DNA of 64,000 bases from Clostridium mobile (lineage in GTDB: Bacteria > Bacillota > Clostridia > Clostridiales > Clostridiaceae), in the NCBI RefSeq assembly GCF_018918285.1, contig NZ_JAHLQF010000001.1, positions 372,001 to 436,000 on the forward strand, written 5' to 3'. The position numbers and the translations under genes are program-made. The notes beneath the pieces were generated by a model that saw nothing but the letters and a program-made list of their open reading frames with translations, was not told the DNA's origin and made no database searches. Of the stretch, positions 41,688 through 50,157 are shown one piece after another (positions within the stretch are counted from its first letter, which is position 1; each line of letters opens with the position of its first letter).

Positions 41688-42392
41688 TTAAAATAACCCT
41701 TTGAATATTATGGCTGCTAATAATCCACCTACGATAGGTCCTAGAACTGGTATCCAAGAATACTCCCAATCTGAATCTCTTTTTTTAGGTATAGGTAATA
41801 ATGCATGTGCTATTCTTGGTCCTAAATCTCTTGCTGGATTTATTGCATATCCTGTTGTTCCACCTAAGGATACCCCTATAACTAATATTAATAAACCTAC
41901 ATATAATGTTCCTACTCCATCTGCAGTTTTTTGCAGTCCTAATCCAAGTATACCAAAAACAAGTACGAATGTACCTATAACTTCTGATACAAAGTTTGTT
42001 GCCTTATTTCTTATAGCTGGTCCAGTACAAAATACTGCTAATTTAGCGTCTGCATCATCTGTAGCATCCCAATGTGGTAAATACATAAGATAAACTAATG
42101 TTGCACCTATAATTGCTCCTATAAATTGTGCAATTATATATGGCAACACTTGGCTACCAGGGAATTTTCCTATTGCCGCTAATGCTATTGTTAAAGCAGG
42201 ATTAAAGTGAGCTCCACTGAAACTTCCAAATATGAATGCTGGAACAGCAACTGCTATAGCCCATCCTGTAGCTATAACCATTAAACCAGAATTGTTACCC
42301 TTAGTTTTACCTAATACACAGTTAGCAACAACACCATCACCCAAAAGAATTAGTAACATGGTTCCAATTACTTCAGCCATAAAACTTGTCAT
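41688..42392 (-). CDS. glpF: Glycerol uptake facilitator GlpF (MIP channel)
   Basis: An aquaglyceroporin that lets glycerol diffuse in. 234 aa from ATG 42392 (GGGGGG seven bases upstream). Six membrane segments and two NPA boxes: SGAHFNPALTIALA and GYAINPARDLGPRI; the second is followed by the arginine-aspartate pair of the glycerol-conducting subgroup. First gene of the six-gene operon. Confidence 0.95.
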   Translation of the reverse strand: MTSFMAEVIGTMLLILLGDGVVANCVLGKTKGNNSGLMVIATGWAIAVAVPAFIFGSFSGAHFNPALTIALAAIGKFPGSQVLPYIIAQFIGAIIGATLVYLMYLPHWDATDDADAKLAVFCTGPAIRNKATNFVSEVIGTFVLVFGILGLGLQKTADGVGTLYVGLLILVIGVSLGGTTGYAINPARDLGPRIAHALLPIPKKRDSDWEYSWIPVLGPIVGGLLAAIIFKGLF

Positions 42393-42417
42393 AATAAATC
42401 CCCCCATAAATCTGATT

Positions 42418-42443
42418 AGGGATATATAACCGGTTATTTCCCT
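42418..42443 (-). promoter_or_regulatory. Inverted repeat in the glpF leader
   Basis: AGGGATATATAACC/GGTTATTTCCCT, about 12 bp with one or two mismatches, lies 25 bases upstream of the glpF start and overlaps or follows a TATAAT-like -10 (minus strand GAATATAATATATAT). It could be an operator or a short leader hairpin. No binding protein recognised. Confidence 0.45.
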
Positions 42444-42655
42444 TATATATATTATATTCTATTTTTTACATATAATTACTTACTTGATCAGCAACATGCT
42501 TAAAATTTATAAATATAATTTTAGCAAATAACAGAAGCTTACAGATATCTTCCAACCATATCCATATTTTCATATCTTCTTCATAACTTTTGTATAATAT
42601 TAAGTTATGTATTGCAATTATATATATTGATAAATAAGCATTGGAGGAATTATAG

Positions 42656-43774
42656 ATGAAATATACTATAAGAAAAAAATTATTTCTTGCCTTTGGGGTT
42701 ACATTGTTTCTCATGTTTTTATTATCTGCAGTAAGTTTATATGATATAAATCAAATAAATCATAATGTGGAAAATATGTATCATCAAGCAACGGCAGTTA
42801 ATTACATAAAAGATGCTCAACTTTATATTGCTGAAGTTCAGATAGCTGAAAAAGATGTGTTGTTATCTTCAAGTTTAGAAGAGAAAAAAGAACATATAAT
42901 GCATGTAGATGAAGCTTTTGATGATGGCATCATTAAAAATCTTAATGAGTATAAAAAATTATCTCATATCAATGATAATAATAGAATAGATTTATTACTT
43001 GAAAATATTAATATAGCTAGAAAACAGCAAAAAGATATTATAGATAAAAGTATGAACAATAAAACTAAAGAGGCTCTGGCGCTTTCAAAGGAGAATTTCC
43101 AACTATTCCAAAGTATTGAAAATGAGATAAATACTATAGCTATTAATAATGTTCAAGAGTCAAAGCAAAAATATGAAGCCAGTATAACTATATATTATAA
43201 TATAATAGAATCTGTTTTAGCATTCTCTATAATTGCTCTAATTGTAAGTATCACTTTAACAATTACTATGTCTTCTTCTATTATAAAACCACTGCAAAAG
43301 AGCATATACTTTGCCCAAAACTTAGCTAATGGAGATTTAACTGATAATTTAAATATAAAAACAAAAGATGAATTAGGTATATTGATAGATGCATTAAACA
43401 ATACCGGAGCCAAACTTAAAGATATTGTATCCAGAATCAAATCAACATCTATGGAGGTTAATTTAGGTAGTGACCAGCTTGCATTAGCTATGGAGAACAC
43501 AAATATATCAACAAATGAAATTGGTGAAAAAATTATAAATTCTACAGACAGCATACAAAAGATTACTACCACTATAAAAGAAACAAACAGCAATATAAAA
43601 TCCATATCATTAAGTTCAAGCAAAGTTTCTCGTCTTGCAAATGAAGCAAAGGATAATTCATTTATTGAAGAGCAAATAGCGGTTATAGAAGAGATTACTT
43701 CAACATCTGAAACTCTTTCTTCAATGACCGAAAATTTAAATTCCATGGTAAAATATTTTAAAGTAGAAATATAA
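42656..43774 (+). CDS. Methyl-accepting chemotaxis protein with the signalling tip deleted
   Basis: 372 aa. Membrane segment (10-28), a four-helix-bundle type ligand domain (30-180), a second membrane segment (186-207), a HAMP domain (IIKPLQKSIYFAQNLANGDLTDN) and the first methylation helix. At ARLAN-type sequence (residues 335-341, NEAKDNS) it jumps directly to FIEEQIAVIEEITSTSETLSSMTENLNSMVKYFK, which is the far end of the second helix. The roughly 200 residues that form the hairpin tip and contact CheA/CheW are absent although the frame is intact. A normal MCP is 550-680 aa. Either a decayed gene or a receptor that cannot activate CheA alone. ATG follows GGAGG. Confidence 0.85.
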   Translation: MKYTIRKKLFLAFGVTLFLMFLLSAVSLYDINQINHNVENMYHQATAVNYIKDAQLYIAEVQIAEKDVLLSSSLEEKKEHIMHVDEAFDDGIIKNLNEYKKLSHINDNNRIDLLLENINIARKQQKDIIDKSMNNKTKEALALSKENFQLFQSIENEINTIAINNVQESKQKYEASITIYYNIIESVLAFSIIALIVSITLTITMSSSIIKPLQKSIYFAQNLANGDLTDNLNIKTKDELGILIDALNNTGAKLKDIVSRIKSTSMEVNLGSDQLALAMENTNISTNEIGEKIINSTDSIQKITTTIKETNSNIKSISLSSSKVSRLANEAKDNSFIEEQIAVIEEITSTSETLSSMTENLNSMVKYFKVEI

Positions 43775-43779
43775 ATAAC

Positions 43780-43815
43780 AAAAGCCTTATGACTTTTTAA
43801 ATTCATAAGGCTTTT
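43780..43815. terminator. Bidirectional terminator downstream of the truncated MCP
   Basis: Thirteen-bp stem (AAAAGCCTTATGA/TCATAAGGCTTTT) five bases past the MCP stop, between convergent genes. Confidence 0.85.
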
Positions 43816-43849
43816 CACAGTAATAATTAACTATATTAAAAGTATTCCA

Positions 43850-44131
43850 TCATTCTGATTTTACAACGCTCTCATCCTCATTGCTACAGCAACTTCCTTT
43901 TTTATTTTTACCAAACATCATTGGCAACATAAAAATCATCATTAAAGGACATATAAATGGCGCTATTATTCCTAGCATACCAGCCGCTTTTGGGCTAAAT
44001 CTCGCTATAAGCGGTAAAGATAGTATAATAACTATAGGCAATCCACAACAAAGAATCATGTGTAACATATGTTTAAATGAACTATGTTTACGAGCTTCCC
44101 CATTTTCTTTATTATCTCCATGACATTTCAT
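43850..44131 (-). CDS. Small Cys-rich two-helix membrane protein
   Basis: 93 aa from ATG 44131 (GGAGG seven bases upstream). The N-terminal part is polar (MKCHGDNKENGEARKHSSFKH), then two hydrophobic segments (MLHMILCCGLPIVIILSLPL and APFICPLMMIFMLPMMF) and a short GSCCSNEDES tail. Several Cys, His and Met residues near the membrane are reminiscent of metal-handling peptides, but I do not recognise a characterised family. It is followed by the bidirectional terminator. Confidence 0.65.
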   Translation of the reverse strand: MKCHGDNKENGEARKHSSFKHMLHMILCCGLPIVIILSLPLIARFSPKAAGMLGIIAPFICPLMMIFMLPMMFGKNKKGSCCSNEDESVVKSE

Positions 44132-44237
44132 AAACATTCCTCCAATATATTCTTTAATTTAAAAGTAATTACTTTTAATTACATTTTATATTGTTTATAT
44201 AAAGATTATATGAAGAGATGCAAAATGGAAGATTTAT

Positions 44238-44639
44238 TTAGTATGTTTGAGCATCTATGTCTTTATCTTTATTTCCTTCAATTGTGACAATAATATTATT
44301 AGGGAGACATACAATACTCTGGTATCCTTTATTTATCCACCCTGTATCTGAACAAATAGCATTTGGACAAATTTCCTTACTCATCTCTAGCATTCTTACT
44401 CTTCCATTCTTCACTTCAACATATCCTACATTTTCGTTAAAACTAAAATCATAAATTTCACTTGTATCTTTATTATTTAATGGAATAGTTTTTTCTACTT
44501 TACCATCAACCTTAATAATAATGCTGCTATTCTCATTATCGGATTTTATTAGCATTAAAAACCCCATTGGTAAAATACTTAATAATAAAAAAACTATTAT
44601 AATTATCTTATCTAATTTTTTCATTTTTACTATTTTCAT
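44238..44639 (-). CDS. NusG domain II-containing membrane-anchored protein
   Basis: 133 aa. One membrane anchor (residues 12-31) and an extracytoplasmic beta domain with the NusG_II family pattern ICPNAICSDTGWI and QSIVCLPNNIIVTIEG; three cysteines are conserved in such proteins. In clostridia these proteins often accompany redox- or isoprenoid-linked membrane proteins; their function is undefined. It lies about 50 bases downstream of the spermidine-synthase-like gene on the same strand and is probably co-transcribed. Confidence 0.8.
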   Translation of the reverse strand: MKIVKMKKLDKIIIIVFLLLSILPMGFLMLIKSDNENSSIIIKVDGKVEKTIPLNNKDTSEIYDFSFNENVGYVEVKNGRVRMLEMSKEICPNAICSDTGWINKGYQSIVCLPNNIIVTIEGNKDKDIDAQTY

Positions 44640-44686
44640 TGCAAACCTTCATCACTTTCAATATGCTAAAATATAATATTTATGGA

Positions 44687-46984
44687 TTACTTAAATGTTC
44701 CTAAAGGATTTAAAATGAAAAGTATAATATAAATGGCTGCTCCAGTGTATATAGTTGCATTAAACCCAAATTTCATAGAAATGACTACAGCTAATATTGA
44801 GCCTAGTACAGAAAAAATTCCATTTACTCCATACATAAGTGGAACTATATTCTCTTGTTTTTTAACATTACATAATTTTTGTATTCCTGAAGGAAAAGCC
44901 ATACCCATTAGAAGTCCCATAGGAAATAAGTTAAAAAACACTACAAAGAATTTATATGTTGTATCCCAATCCCTTGTTAGATTTAAAATAGTATTTAAAC
45001 CTAGTTGATTTACTATAATCATAATTCCTGCTGCTAGGATATAGTAAGGTGACTTGGCAGTTAGCTTGTTTACTATTCTAGTTCCGCTAATAAAGCTTCC
45101 CACACCGCTACTAACTAATAAGCTAAATAGAACAAAACTAAAAGCTATAGATGAACTCCCAAAATACAAAACCATCTTTTGTATTAATGGAATTTCAACT
45201 AACATAAATGCCATTCCTAATGCCGCAAAATAAATAGATGCTTTTTCATGATCTCTTTTAGTTATAAATCTTTTCTTTATAGATTGATAAATAATTAAAA
45301 TTGCAACTATTATCAAAATCATTACTTCAGGAACAAACTTTGAGTAGTTATAAAAAAATGGACTATTATCATTAATAGGTTTAGAATTGAAGTCTATTTT
45401 GTCTATAAGCTGTTTATAGTTGATTTCTCCAGTTTTTAAAGATTTATATGGTTCCATTTCACTTCCGGTATAATGAATCATATCTCTATTTTGTAAATTA
45501 GCAGTATTTAATATTGAATCAATTTCTTCCTGACTAAATGGTACATCTTTAAACATTACCAAAGGCATGACTACTTTGTTCCCATGAACCTCACTTTCAG
45601 CTTCAGTTATACCATTTATTATCACAAAGTGATTAGTAACATCTTTTTCTTTTACTCCTCTATCCATCAATACTTTAATTCCTGTATTCACTACTTTCAT
45701 CAGGTCTTTTCTATCATGAAGCATAAAGGTTAATTTTCCATTATCAGATAAATGATCAAAATATTGATTAAATGCTTCCTGTGTAAATATATAGTATTCT
45801 GCTAAAGAATACATAGTATTTTCCACAGAATTTGTCATTACCATTGATAAATATATATTGTCATACTTCTCTTTACTATTCTCTATAAAATATCTTCCAT
45901 CTTGATTATATAAATTAACCCCTGGATAGTTATATATATCACCACTAAATTCTTTAAACTTATTTACAGCTGTTATGGTTGACGGGTTTATTTCTACTGC
46001 ATCAACTTTTTTACTTCCTCCAAGTAAGGCAAAAAGTACATCTTTACCACCACCGGAGCCTATGACAAGGGATTTTTCATTTTTGCCAAATGAAAAGGCA
46101 ATGGAATTAACCTCAGATTTTAAATTTTGTACTGATTTCAAATTTCCATCAAACTTTACAATTGGAGCAGTTGCTCCCCCATCAGTAACTATAAGCTTTT
46201 CATTTTTATCTTTAATATCAATTACATCTGTTTTAGATATAGCATCCCACTTTGAAAATGAAATTTCAGCATTCTCCTTTGAGTTATTTAACCTTCCTAT
46301 TACTGTTGCAGGGCTTGTATAGTATGAATAAAATCTTTTTTCTATAGAATCAAATAAATTATTGTTTAAAGATAACAAACTCATTATTACCAATAGGCTA
46401 GAAGATAAAATGATAGCTTGTCTTTTTTTATAAAAACTACTTATTAATATGGCTGAAATTATCATTACAATACTTACTACAACGACACTTTTTAAAAATC
46501 CAAAGGAATTCATAAGCTTTATAATTAATAAACTGCCTATTGCTGCTCCAAATAGATCCATTAAATAAAGCTTACCACTATATTTAGACCTTTCCTTAAA
46601 TATAATAGAGGTTATTACTCCTCCTAAAATAAAAGGAAAAAGTGATGCTGGCATATATATTAAATATGTTGGAACAAAAGGAAATAAATACATTATTGAT
46701 ATAGATACAATAAAGCTTATAGGAAGCAAAACTGAGGAAAATACCAAAATATTTTCTACATCCTTCCTCATCTGTAATGCCCTATAAGCTAATATCCCTC
46801 CAAGTCCGCTTCCTAGTATTGCAAAAGATACCACTACAAAAACCAAATTATAAGTTAAAATAACTGAAAATAATCTAGTAAGTAATGTTTCATATGTGAA
46901 AAGCGACATTGTAGTAAAAAATATTGCAAAATATAGAAGCCACGTATACCTAGGTTCTTTTATTGTTTTAATGTTTTTTGCCAC
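44687..46984 (-). CDS. Integral membrane spermidine-synthase-like protein
   Basis: 765 aa. Six or so membrane helices at the N-terminus (FAIFFTTMSLFTYETLLTRL onward), a central SAM-dependent methyltransferase/aminopropyltransferase-like domain with ESLVIGSGGGKDVLFAL and VDAVEINPSTI (around residue 290-330), then a second membrane block beginning near residue 560. Members are annotated as spermine/spermidine synthase-domain proteins; reaction unproven, and the soluble SpeE's catalytic aspartate context is not clearly conserved. First gene of a unit with the NusG_II protein. Confidence 0.75.
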   Translation of the reverse strand: MAKNIKTIKEPRYTWLLYFAIFFTTMSLFTYETLLTRLFSVILTYNLVFVVVSFAILGSGLGGILAYRALQMRKDVENILVFSSVLLPISFIVSISIMYLFPFVPTYLIYMPASLFPFILGGVITSIIFKERSKYSGKLYLMDLFGAAIGSLLIIKLMNSFGFLKSVVVVSIVMIISAILISSFYKKRQAIILSSSLLVIMSLLSLNNNLFDSIEKRFYSYYTSPATVIGRLNNSKENAEISFSKWDAISKTDVIDIKDKNEKLIVTDGGATAPIVKFDGNLKSVQNLKSEVNSIAFSFGKNEKSLVIGSGGGKDVLFALLGGSKKVDAVEINPSTITAVNKFKEFSGDIYNYPGVNLYNQDGRYFIENSKEKYDNIYLSMVMTNSVENTMYSLAEYYIFTQEAFNQYFDHLSDNGKLTFMLHDRKDLMKVVNTGIKVLMDRGVKEKDVTNHFVIINGITEAESEVHGNKVVMPLVMFKDVPFSQEEIDSILNTANLQNRDMIHYTGSEMEPYKSLKTGEINYKQLIDKIDFNSKPINDNSPFFYNYSKFVPEVMILIIVAILIIYQSIKKRFITKRDHEKASIYFAALGMAFMLVEIPLIQKMVLYFGSSSIAFSFVLFSLLVSSGVGSFISGTRIVNKLTAKSPYYILAAGIMIIVNQLGLNTILNLTRDWDTTYKFFVVFFNLFPMGLLMGMAFPSGIQKLCNVKKQENIVPLMYGVNGIFSVLGSILAVVISMKFGFNATIYTGAAIYIILFILNPLGTFK

Positions 46985-47030
46985 AATTGGTCCCCCTAAT
47001 TATTTAATAACTTGTATTATATTTTTTAAA

Positions 47031-47072
47031 AAAAGAGCTTTGATAAAGACTTTGTTTTACCAAAGCTCTTTT
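47031..47072 (-). terminator. Terminator after the csoR-LDCC unit
   Basis: Twelve-bp stem (AAAAGAGCTTTG/CAAAGCTCTTTT) with an 18-base loop, followed on the minus strand by TTTTTTTAAAAAA. Lies 30 bases beyond the 45-codon gene. Confidence 0.85.
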
Positions 47073-47103
47073 TTTCTAAGTCATTATCTACATATCTTTT
47101 AAT

Positions 47104-47241
47104 TTATTTATTTTTATCGTTAACTTTATTATTTGTATTGTTTGTTTTATTTAAATCGCAACAATCAAGTTTACTATCACCAAAAGTTTTACTATTTTCA
47201 TCTGCAATCTTTTTTATAAAATCCTTTAAAAATTTTTTCAT
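47104..47241 (-). CDS. LDCC-motif small protein (45 aa)
   Basis: Too short for routine gene calling. It starts MKKFLKDFIKKIADENSK, continues to FGDSKLDCCDLNKTN and ends in an Asn/Lys-rich tail. The LDCC motif with preceding helix matches a recognised group of clostridial 'LDCC motif putative metal-binding' miniproteins. ATG 47241 has a G-run (GGGGGGAAG) upstream. It is 22 bases downstream of csoR and upstream of one shared terminator, so it is very likely in the CsoR-controlled transcript and may bind copper or another thiophilic metal; that function is inference. Confidence 0.78.
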   Translation of the reverse strand: MKKFLKDFIKKIADENSKTFGDSKLDCCDLNKTNNTNNKVNDKNK

Positions 47242-47262
47242 AATGTCTTCCCCCCCCAAAAT

Positions 47263-47529
47263 TTATTTTTGAATAATCTTTTCTAAAATATCTATTATCT
47301 CAGTTATTTTTTCTTCACCCTTCTCTTCTTTAACAGCATCTTTTACACAATGGTGTATATGCTGCTTTAAAATTAGCATGTTTGCCTTCTTTAGAAGAGC
47401 TTGTGATGAAATAATTTGATTAGATATATCAACACAATATCGTTCTTCTTCTATCATTTTTATAATGCCTTCAATTTGTCCTTTTGCAGTTTTTAATAAC
47501 ATTAACGCTTTTGTTCTCTCTTGATTCAT
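47263..47529 (-). CDS. csoR: CsoR-family metal-sensing repressor
   Basis: CsoR proteins bind Cu(I), or other inputs in paralogues, and release DNA. 88 aa, all helical. The Cu ligands C32, H57 and C61 (YCVDIS and HIHHC) keep the spacing of the C-H-C triad in characterised CsoR, and the KGQIEGIIKMIEE helix is typical. So a copper sensor rather than a formaldehyde (FrmR) or sulfide (CstR) type is favoured. No copper ATPase is adjacent. A GC-rich palindrome lies just upstream. Confidence 0.9.
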   Translation of the reverse strand: MNQERTKALMLLKTAKGQIEGIIKMIEEERYCVDISNQIISSQALLKKANMLILKQHIHHCVKDAVKEEKGEEKITEIIDILEKIIQK

Positions 47530-47550
47530 TACTTCCCTCCTTCACTTCTT

Positions 47551-47578
47551 TCCCTACACCCATGGGAGGGGATAGGGA
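47551..47578 (-). promoter_or_regulatory. Probable CsoR operator upstream of csoR
   Basis: A 28-bp imperfect palindrome: TCCCTA-nn-CCC and GGG-nn-TAGGGA around a six-base centre, about 10 bases upstream of the csoR ribosome site. C/G-tract palindromes of this form are bound by CsoR family repressors, and it is strikingly GC-rich against an AT-rich background. The rest of the gap up to 47811 (about 230 bp) shows nothing else clear. Confidence 0.6.
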
Positions 47579-47811
47579 GCAAAAAAATTATTTAATTTTT
47601 CCTCCCATATGTTTTAGTTATCTATAAATATATAATAACCAAATCTTATGAATACTATATGAAGAAATAAAAGTTTTTAAATATTTTTTATTTCTTCATG
47701 ATCTTAAAAGTATTAATTGTAAATTAATAAGTATTATATCAATGTACTTTAAAGATATTATGAAGATTTATTAATGTACTTTAGTAGTAACTATATAAAA
47801 TTTATAAAAAT

Positions 47812-47833
47812 AAGAGACAGAAGCCCGTCTCTT
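47812..47833 (-). terminator. Terminator after the dehydratase-activase-like pair
   Basis: Seven-bp stem (AAGAGAC/GTCTCTT), eight-base loop, followed on the minus strand by ATTTTTAT; 27 bases past the stop. Confidence 0.7.
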
Positions 47834-47859
47834 TATCTTTGTATTCGTATCTATTCATT

Positions 47860-48948
47860 CTAGACTATCTTTTTTCTTGTATTGAGTAAATCTACAAAGG
47901 CTTCAAGCCTAGTTAAATATCCCGCTTCTCCAGTCATTTCATCTAATACTAGCTTAAGTATAGGCATGTTATGGTTCTTTTCCACTGTAGGTAAAATACT
48001 TTGAGCCACTATTTCTGGCATACAAGTAAAAGGAAGAAGATGAATTACTCCATCGTAATTACTTTTACTATATAAAATTGTTTCTCCTACTGTGTGTCTT
48101 GCATGGCCTCCAATTTCTAGATTAATATAAGGAGCTGCTGCTTTGTGTATTTCCTTCTTTTTAGATTTTACAAAAGGCAGAAAATCAATTTGTTCTTTTA
48201 AAAATCTACCAGTGGTTACAGCCATATCTACTTCTACTCCCAGGTTTCCAAGCTTCTTTACTATATTAAAATTGATAAAGGGCTCAACTACGGTGTAAAT
48301 TTCCCCAACAATTCCTATCTTTAAACATTCTTTATTCTTATTAATAGGAATACTCTTTAGCTCATCAATATAGTTTTCAATAAGCTTAGAAGTCTCATCA
48401 CAGCCCTTTACTTTATAAATTTCTTCTTCAAATCTATCATATAAATGATCTACAGAACCCTTGTTAATTTCTCTAGGCCTTACTTTAAGTGCAAGCTCAT
48501 CTAATGTTTCAATTTTATAGATTAAATCCACACCCTTTTTAAATAAAGATATTAACTTAAAATAACTAGCATTTCCAGAAACCCTCTTTAGTTGTTCTAA
48601 AAAGGTTTTTATTCTTTCTGGAGAGTTTAGTTGCTTTACACAAATTAATTCAATATCATAGCCTAGATCTTTCAATATAAGCTTATGTAATGTGTTATAA
48701 AAACCAATTCTACAAGCATCACAACCTCCCCACATAAATAAGGTATCCGCTCCCATTGCAATACTTTCTATATAATTACCTAAGGTTATTTTAAAAGGAA
48801 TACATATTTGTTCTGGTGAATTTTTAGTGCCAATTTCTAACGTAGTTTTACTGCACTTTGGAGGACAAATCACTTCTACTCCTAAATCTTCAAAAACTCC
48901 TTTTAATCCTGCATATAAATTACCCATGTGCGGAAAGGTTATTTTCAT
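47860..48948 (-). CDS. Acyl-CoA dehydratase activase-related protein, C-terminal-type half
   Basis: 362 aa of the 2-hydroxyglutaryl-CoA dehydratase (HgdB/activase-associated) superfamily. Recognisable: FPHMGNLYAGLKGVFEDLG, SPEQICIPFKITLGN, MWGGCDACRIGFYNTLHK (two Cys for a possible Fe-S site), and the end LDEMTGEAGYLTRLEAFVDLL. In many clostridia this region is fused to activase (ASKHA ATPase) and DUF2229 modules in one 1000-1400 aa protein; here it is a separate gene overlapping its partner by 29 bases. Function not established. Confidence 0.72.
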   Translation of the reverse strand: MKITFPHMGNLYAGLKGVFEDLGVEVICPPKCSKTTLEIGTKNSPEQICIPFKITLGNYIESIAMGADTLFMWGGCDACRIGFYNTLHKLILKDLGYDIELICVKQLNSPERIKTFLEQLKRVSGNASYFKLISLFKKGVDLIYKIETLDELALKVRPREINKGSVDHLYDRFEEEIYKVKGCDETSKLIENYIDELKSIPINKNKECLKIGIVGEIYTVVEPFINFNIVKKLGNLGVEVDMAVTTGRFLKEQIDFLPFVKSKKKEIHKAAAPYINLEIGGHARHTVGETILYSKSNYDGVIHLLPFTCMPEIVAQSILPTVEKNHNMPILKLVLDEMTGEAGYLTRLEAFVDLLNTRKKIV

Positions 48949-49870
48949 AATTATCCCTCCATTTAATCATATCAATAAAAGCTTCAATTCTTGTATTTAT
49001 TCCTGCTTCACCACTGTGTTCATCTAATGTTAAGAGCATAAAAGGAATATTGCTTTGATTTCTTATAGTTTTTTCAACAATATCTACCACAACAGAATCT
49101 ATACCACAAGCAAAGGTAGATATATATATTATTCCATCCACTTTTTTTGAATTTATGGCATGTATAGTGCTCCCTATAAGCTTTCTTGCAAAAGTCCAAT
49201 AAAGCTCATCTTCAAAGGTGTTAGCTTGCTCATTTATATCAACTTCATCAATCATATCAGGAGTAAATATATCAATTCCTATGTCTTTTATTTTTTCTAT
49301 AACTCCCATATTAAGATAAATATCGTATAAATGATAAGGGTGACCTAGTATAAGAACGCTTTTCTTTTTATTTCTTGGATCTTTACATGTTTTTAATAGC
49401 TCTTTGTGACTTTTATAATTTGTTAGTGCTTTATAATAAGCCTTTATAATCTGCTTTTCGTCACTGCAAAAATATCTTCCAACTTCTAAAATTATGCTCT
49501 TTAAACTTCTCTTAGATTTTAAAAAATCTATCTCTGTATCAATTATGGTTGGTAAATCTTTGAGAGAATATTTTATCATTTCTGGAAGACCGCAAAACTT
49601 AGGACATATAAATTCTCCATTTTCAACACTCTTTAATCTTGGAATAAATATATAGTCAACCTTATTTTTTAGGCTAAGTACATGGCCATGAAATAACTTA
49701 ACAGGAATACAAGCTTCATCTACAGCATTCCTAATACCTTCATTTAAAATTTCTTTATTTGTGGGGTCTGATATAACTACCTCCACTCCTAACTCCTTAA
49801 AAAAGCACACCCACAAAGGATAATACTCATAATATAATAACCCCCTGGGAATACCTACTTTTTTTATCAT
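48920..49870 (-). CDS. DUF2229-type acyl-CoA dehydratase activase-related protein
   Basis: 316 aa starting MIKKVGIPRGLLYYEYYPLW, the hallmark of DUF2229. DEACIPVKLFHGHV and PRLKSVENGEFICPKFCGLPE carry conserved cysteines, and it ends ISTFACGIDSVV followed by LDEHSGEAGINTRIEAFIDM, which mirrors the end of the neighbouring gene. The two proteins thus share a fold and are probably subunits of one complex. No BcrAD-type activase or dehydratase is nearby. ATG 49870 follows GAGGT. Confidence 0.75.
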   Translation of the reverse strand: MIKKVGIPRGLLYYEYYPLWVCFFKELGVEVVISDPTNKEILNEGIRNAVDEACIPVKLFHGHVLSLKNKVDYIFIPRLKSVENGEFICPKFCGLPEMIKYSLKDLPTIIDTEIDFLKSKRSLKSIILEVGRYFCSDEKQIIKAYYKALTNYKSHKELLKTCKDPRNKKKSVLILGHPYHLYDIYLNMGVIEKIKDIGIDIFTPDMIDEVDINEQANTFEDELYWTFARKLIGSTIHAINSKKVDGIIYISTFACGIDSVVVDIVEKTIRNQSNIPFMLLTLDEHSGEAGINTRIEAFIDMIKWRDNYENNLSAHG

Positions 49871-50157
49871 AAATTACCTCATAATAAGCAAAACTGTTTA
49901 TATTATTAACATTAGTTTTATGTAATATACAAGGAGGCACCAAATGACTAAAAAACAATATCTATACTATTAATTAGTAACACCTTGAAAATTTATAAAT
50001 ATAATTTTTATGCGAATACTAATTTTGAATAATTTTAATTGTCTGTATAATTAAAAAGTACTTAAATATCTTTTAATTATGGTATATAATTTTCTATCGT
50101 ACTATAATTAAATCGTTATATGAATTTTTATATTTTATAATTAAGGGGGTCATAGAT

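Noticed and set aside
42590-42655. Possible sigma-28 promoter before the truncated MCP
   Set aside because: An ATTGATAA resembles the -10 element but there is no TAAA at the required 15-base distance.
43195-43818. A 207-codon open frame on the minus strand opposite the truncated MCP
   Set aside because: Shadow frame without a ribosome site; the plus-strand MCP domains are recognisable.
42490-50010. AAAATTTATAAATATAATTTT shared near 42.50 and 49.99 kb
   Set aside because: The shared 21 bases are pure A/T in an A/T-rich genome and the flanks do not align, so chance is adequate.
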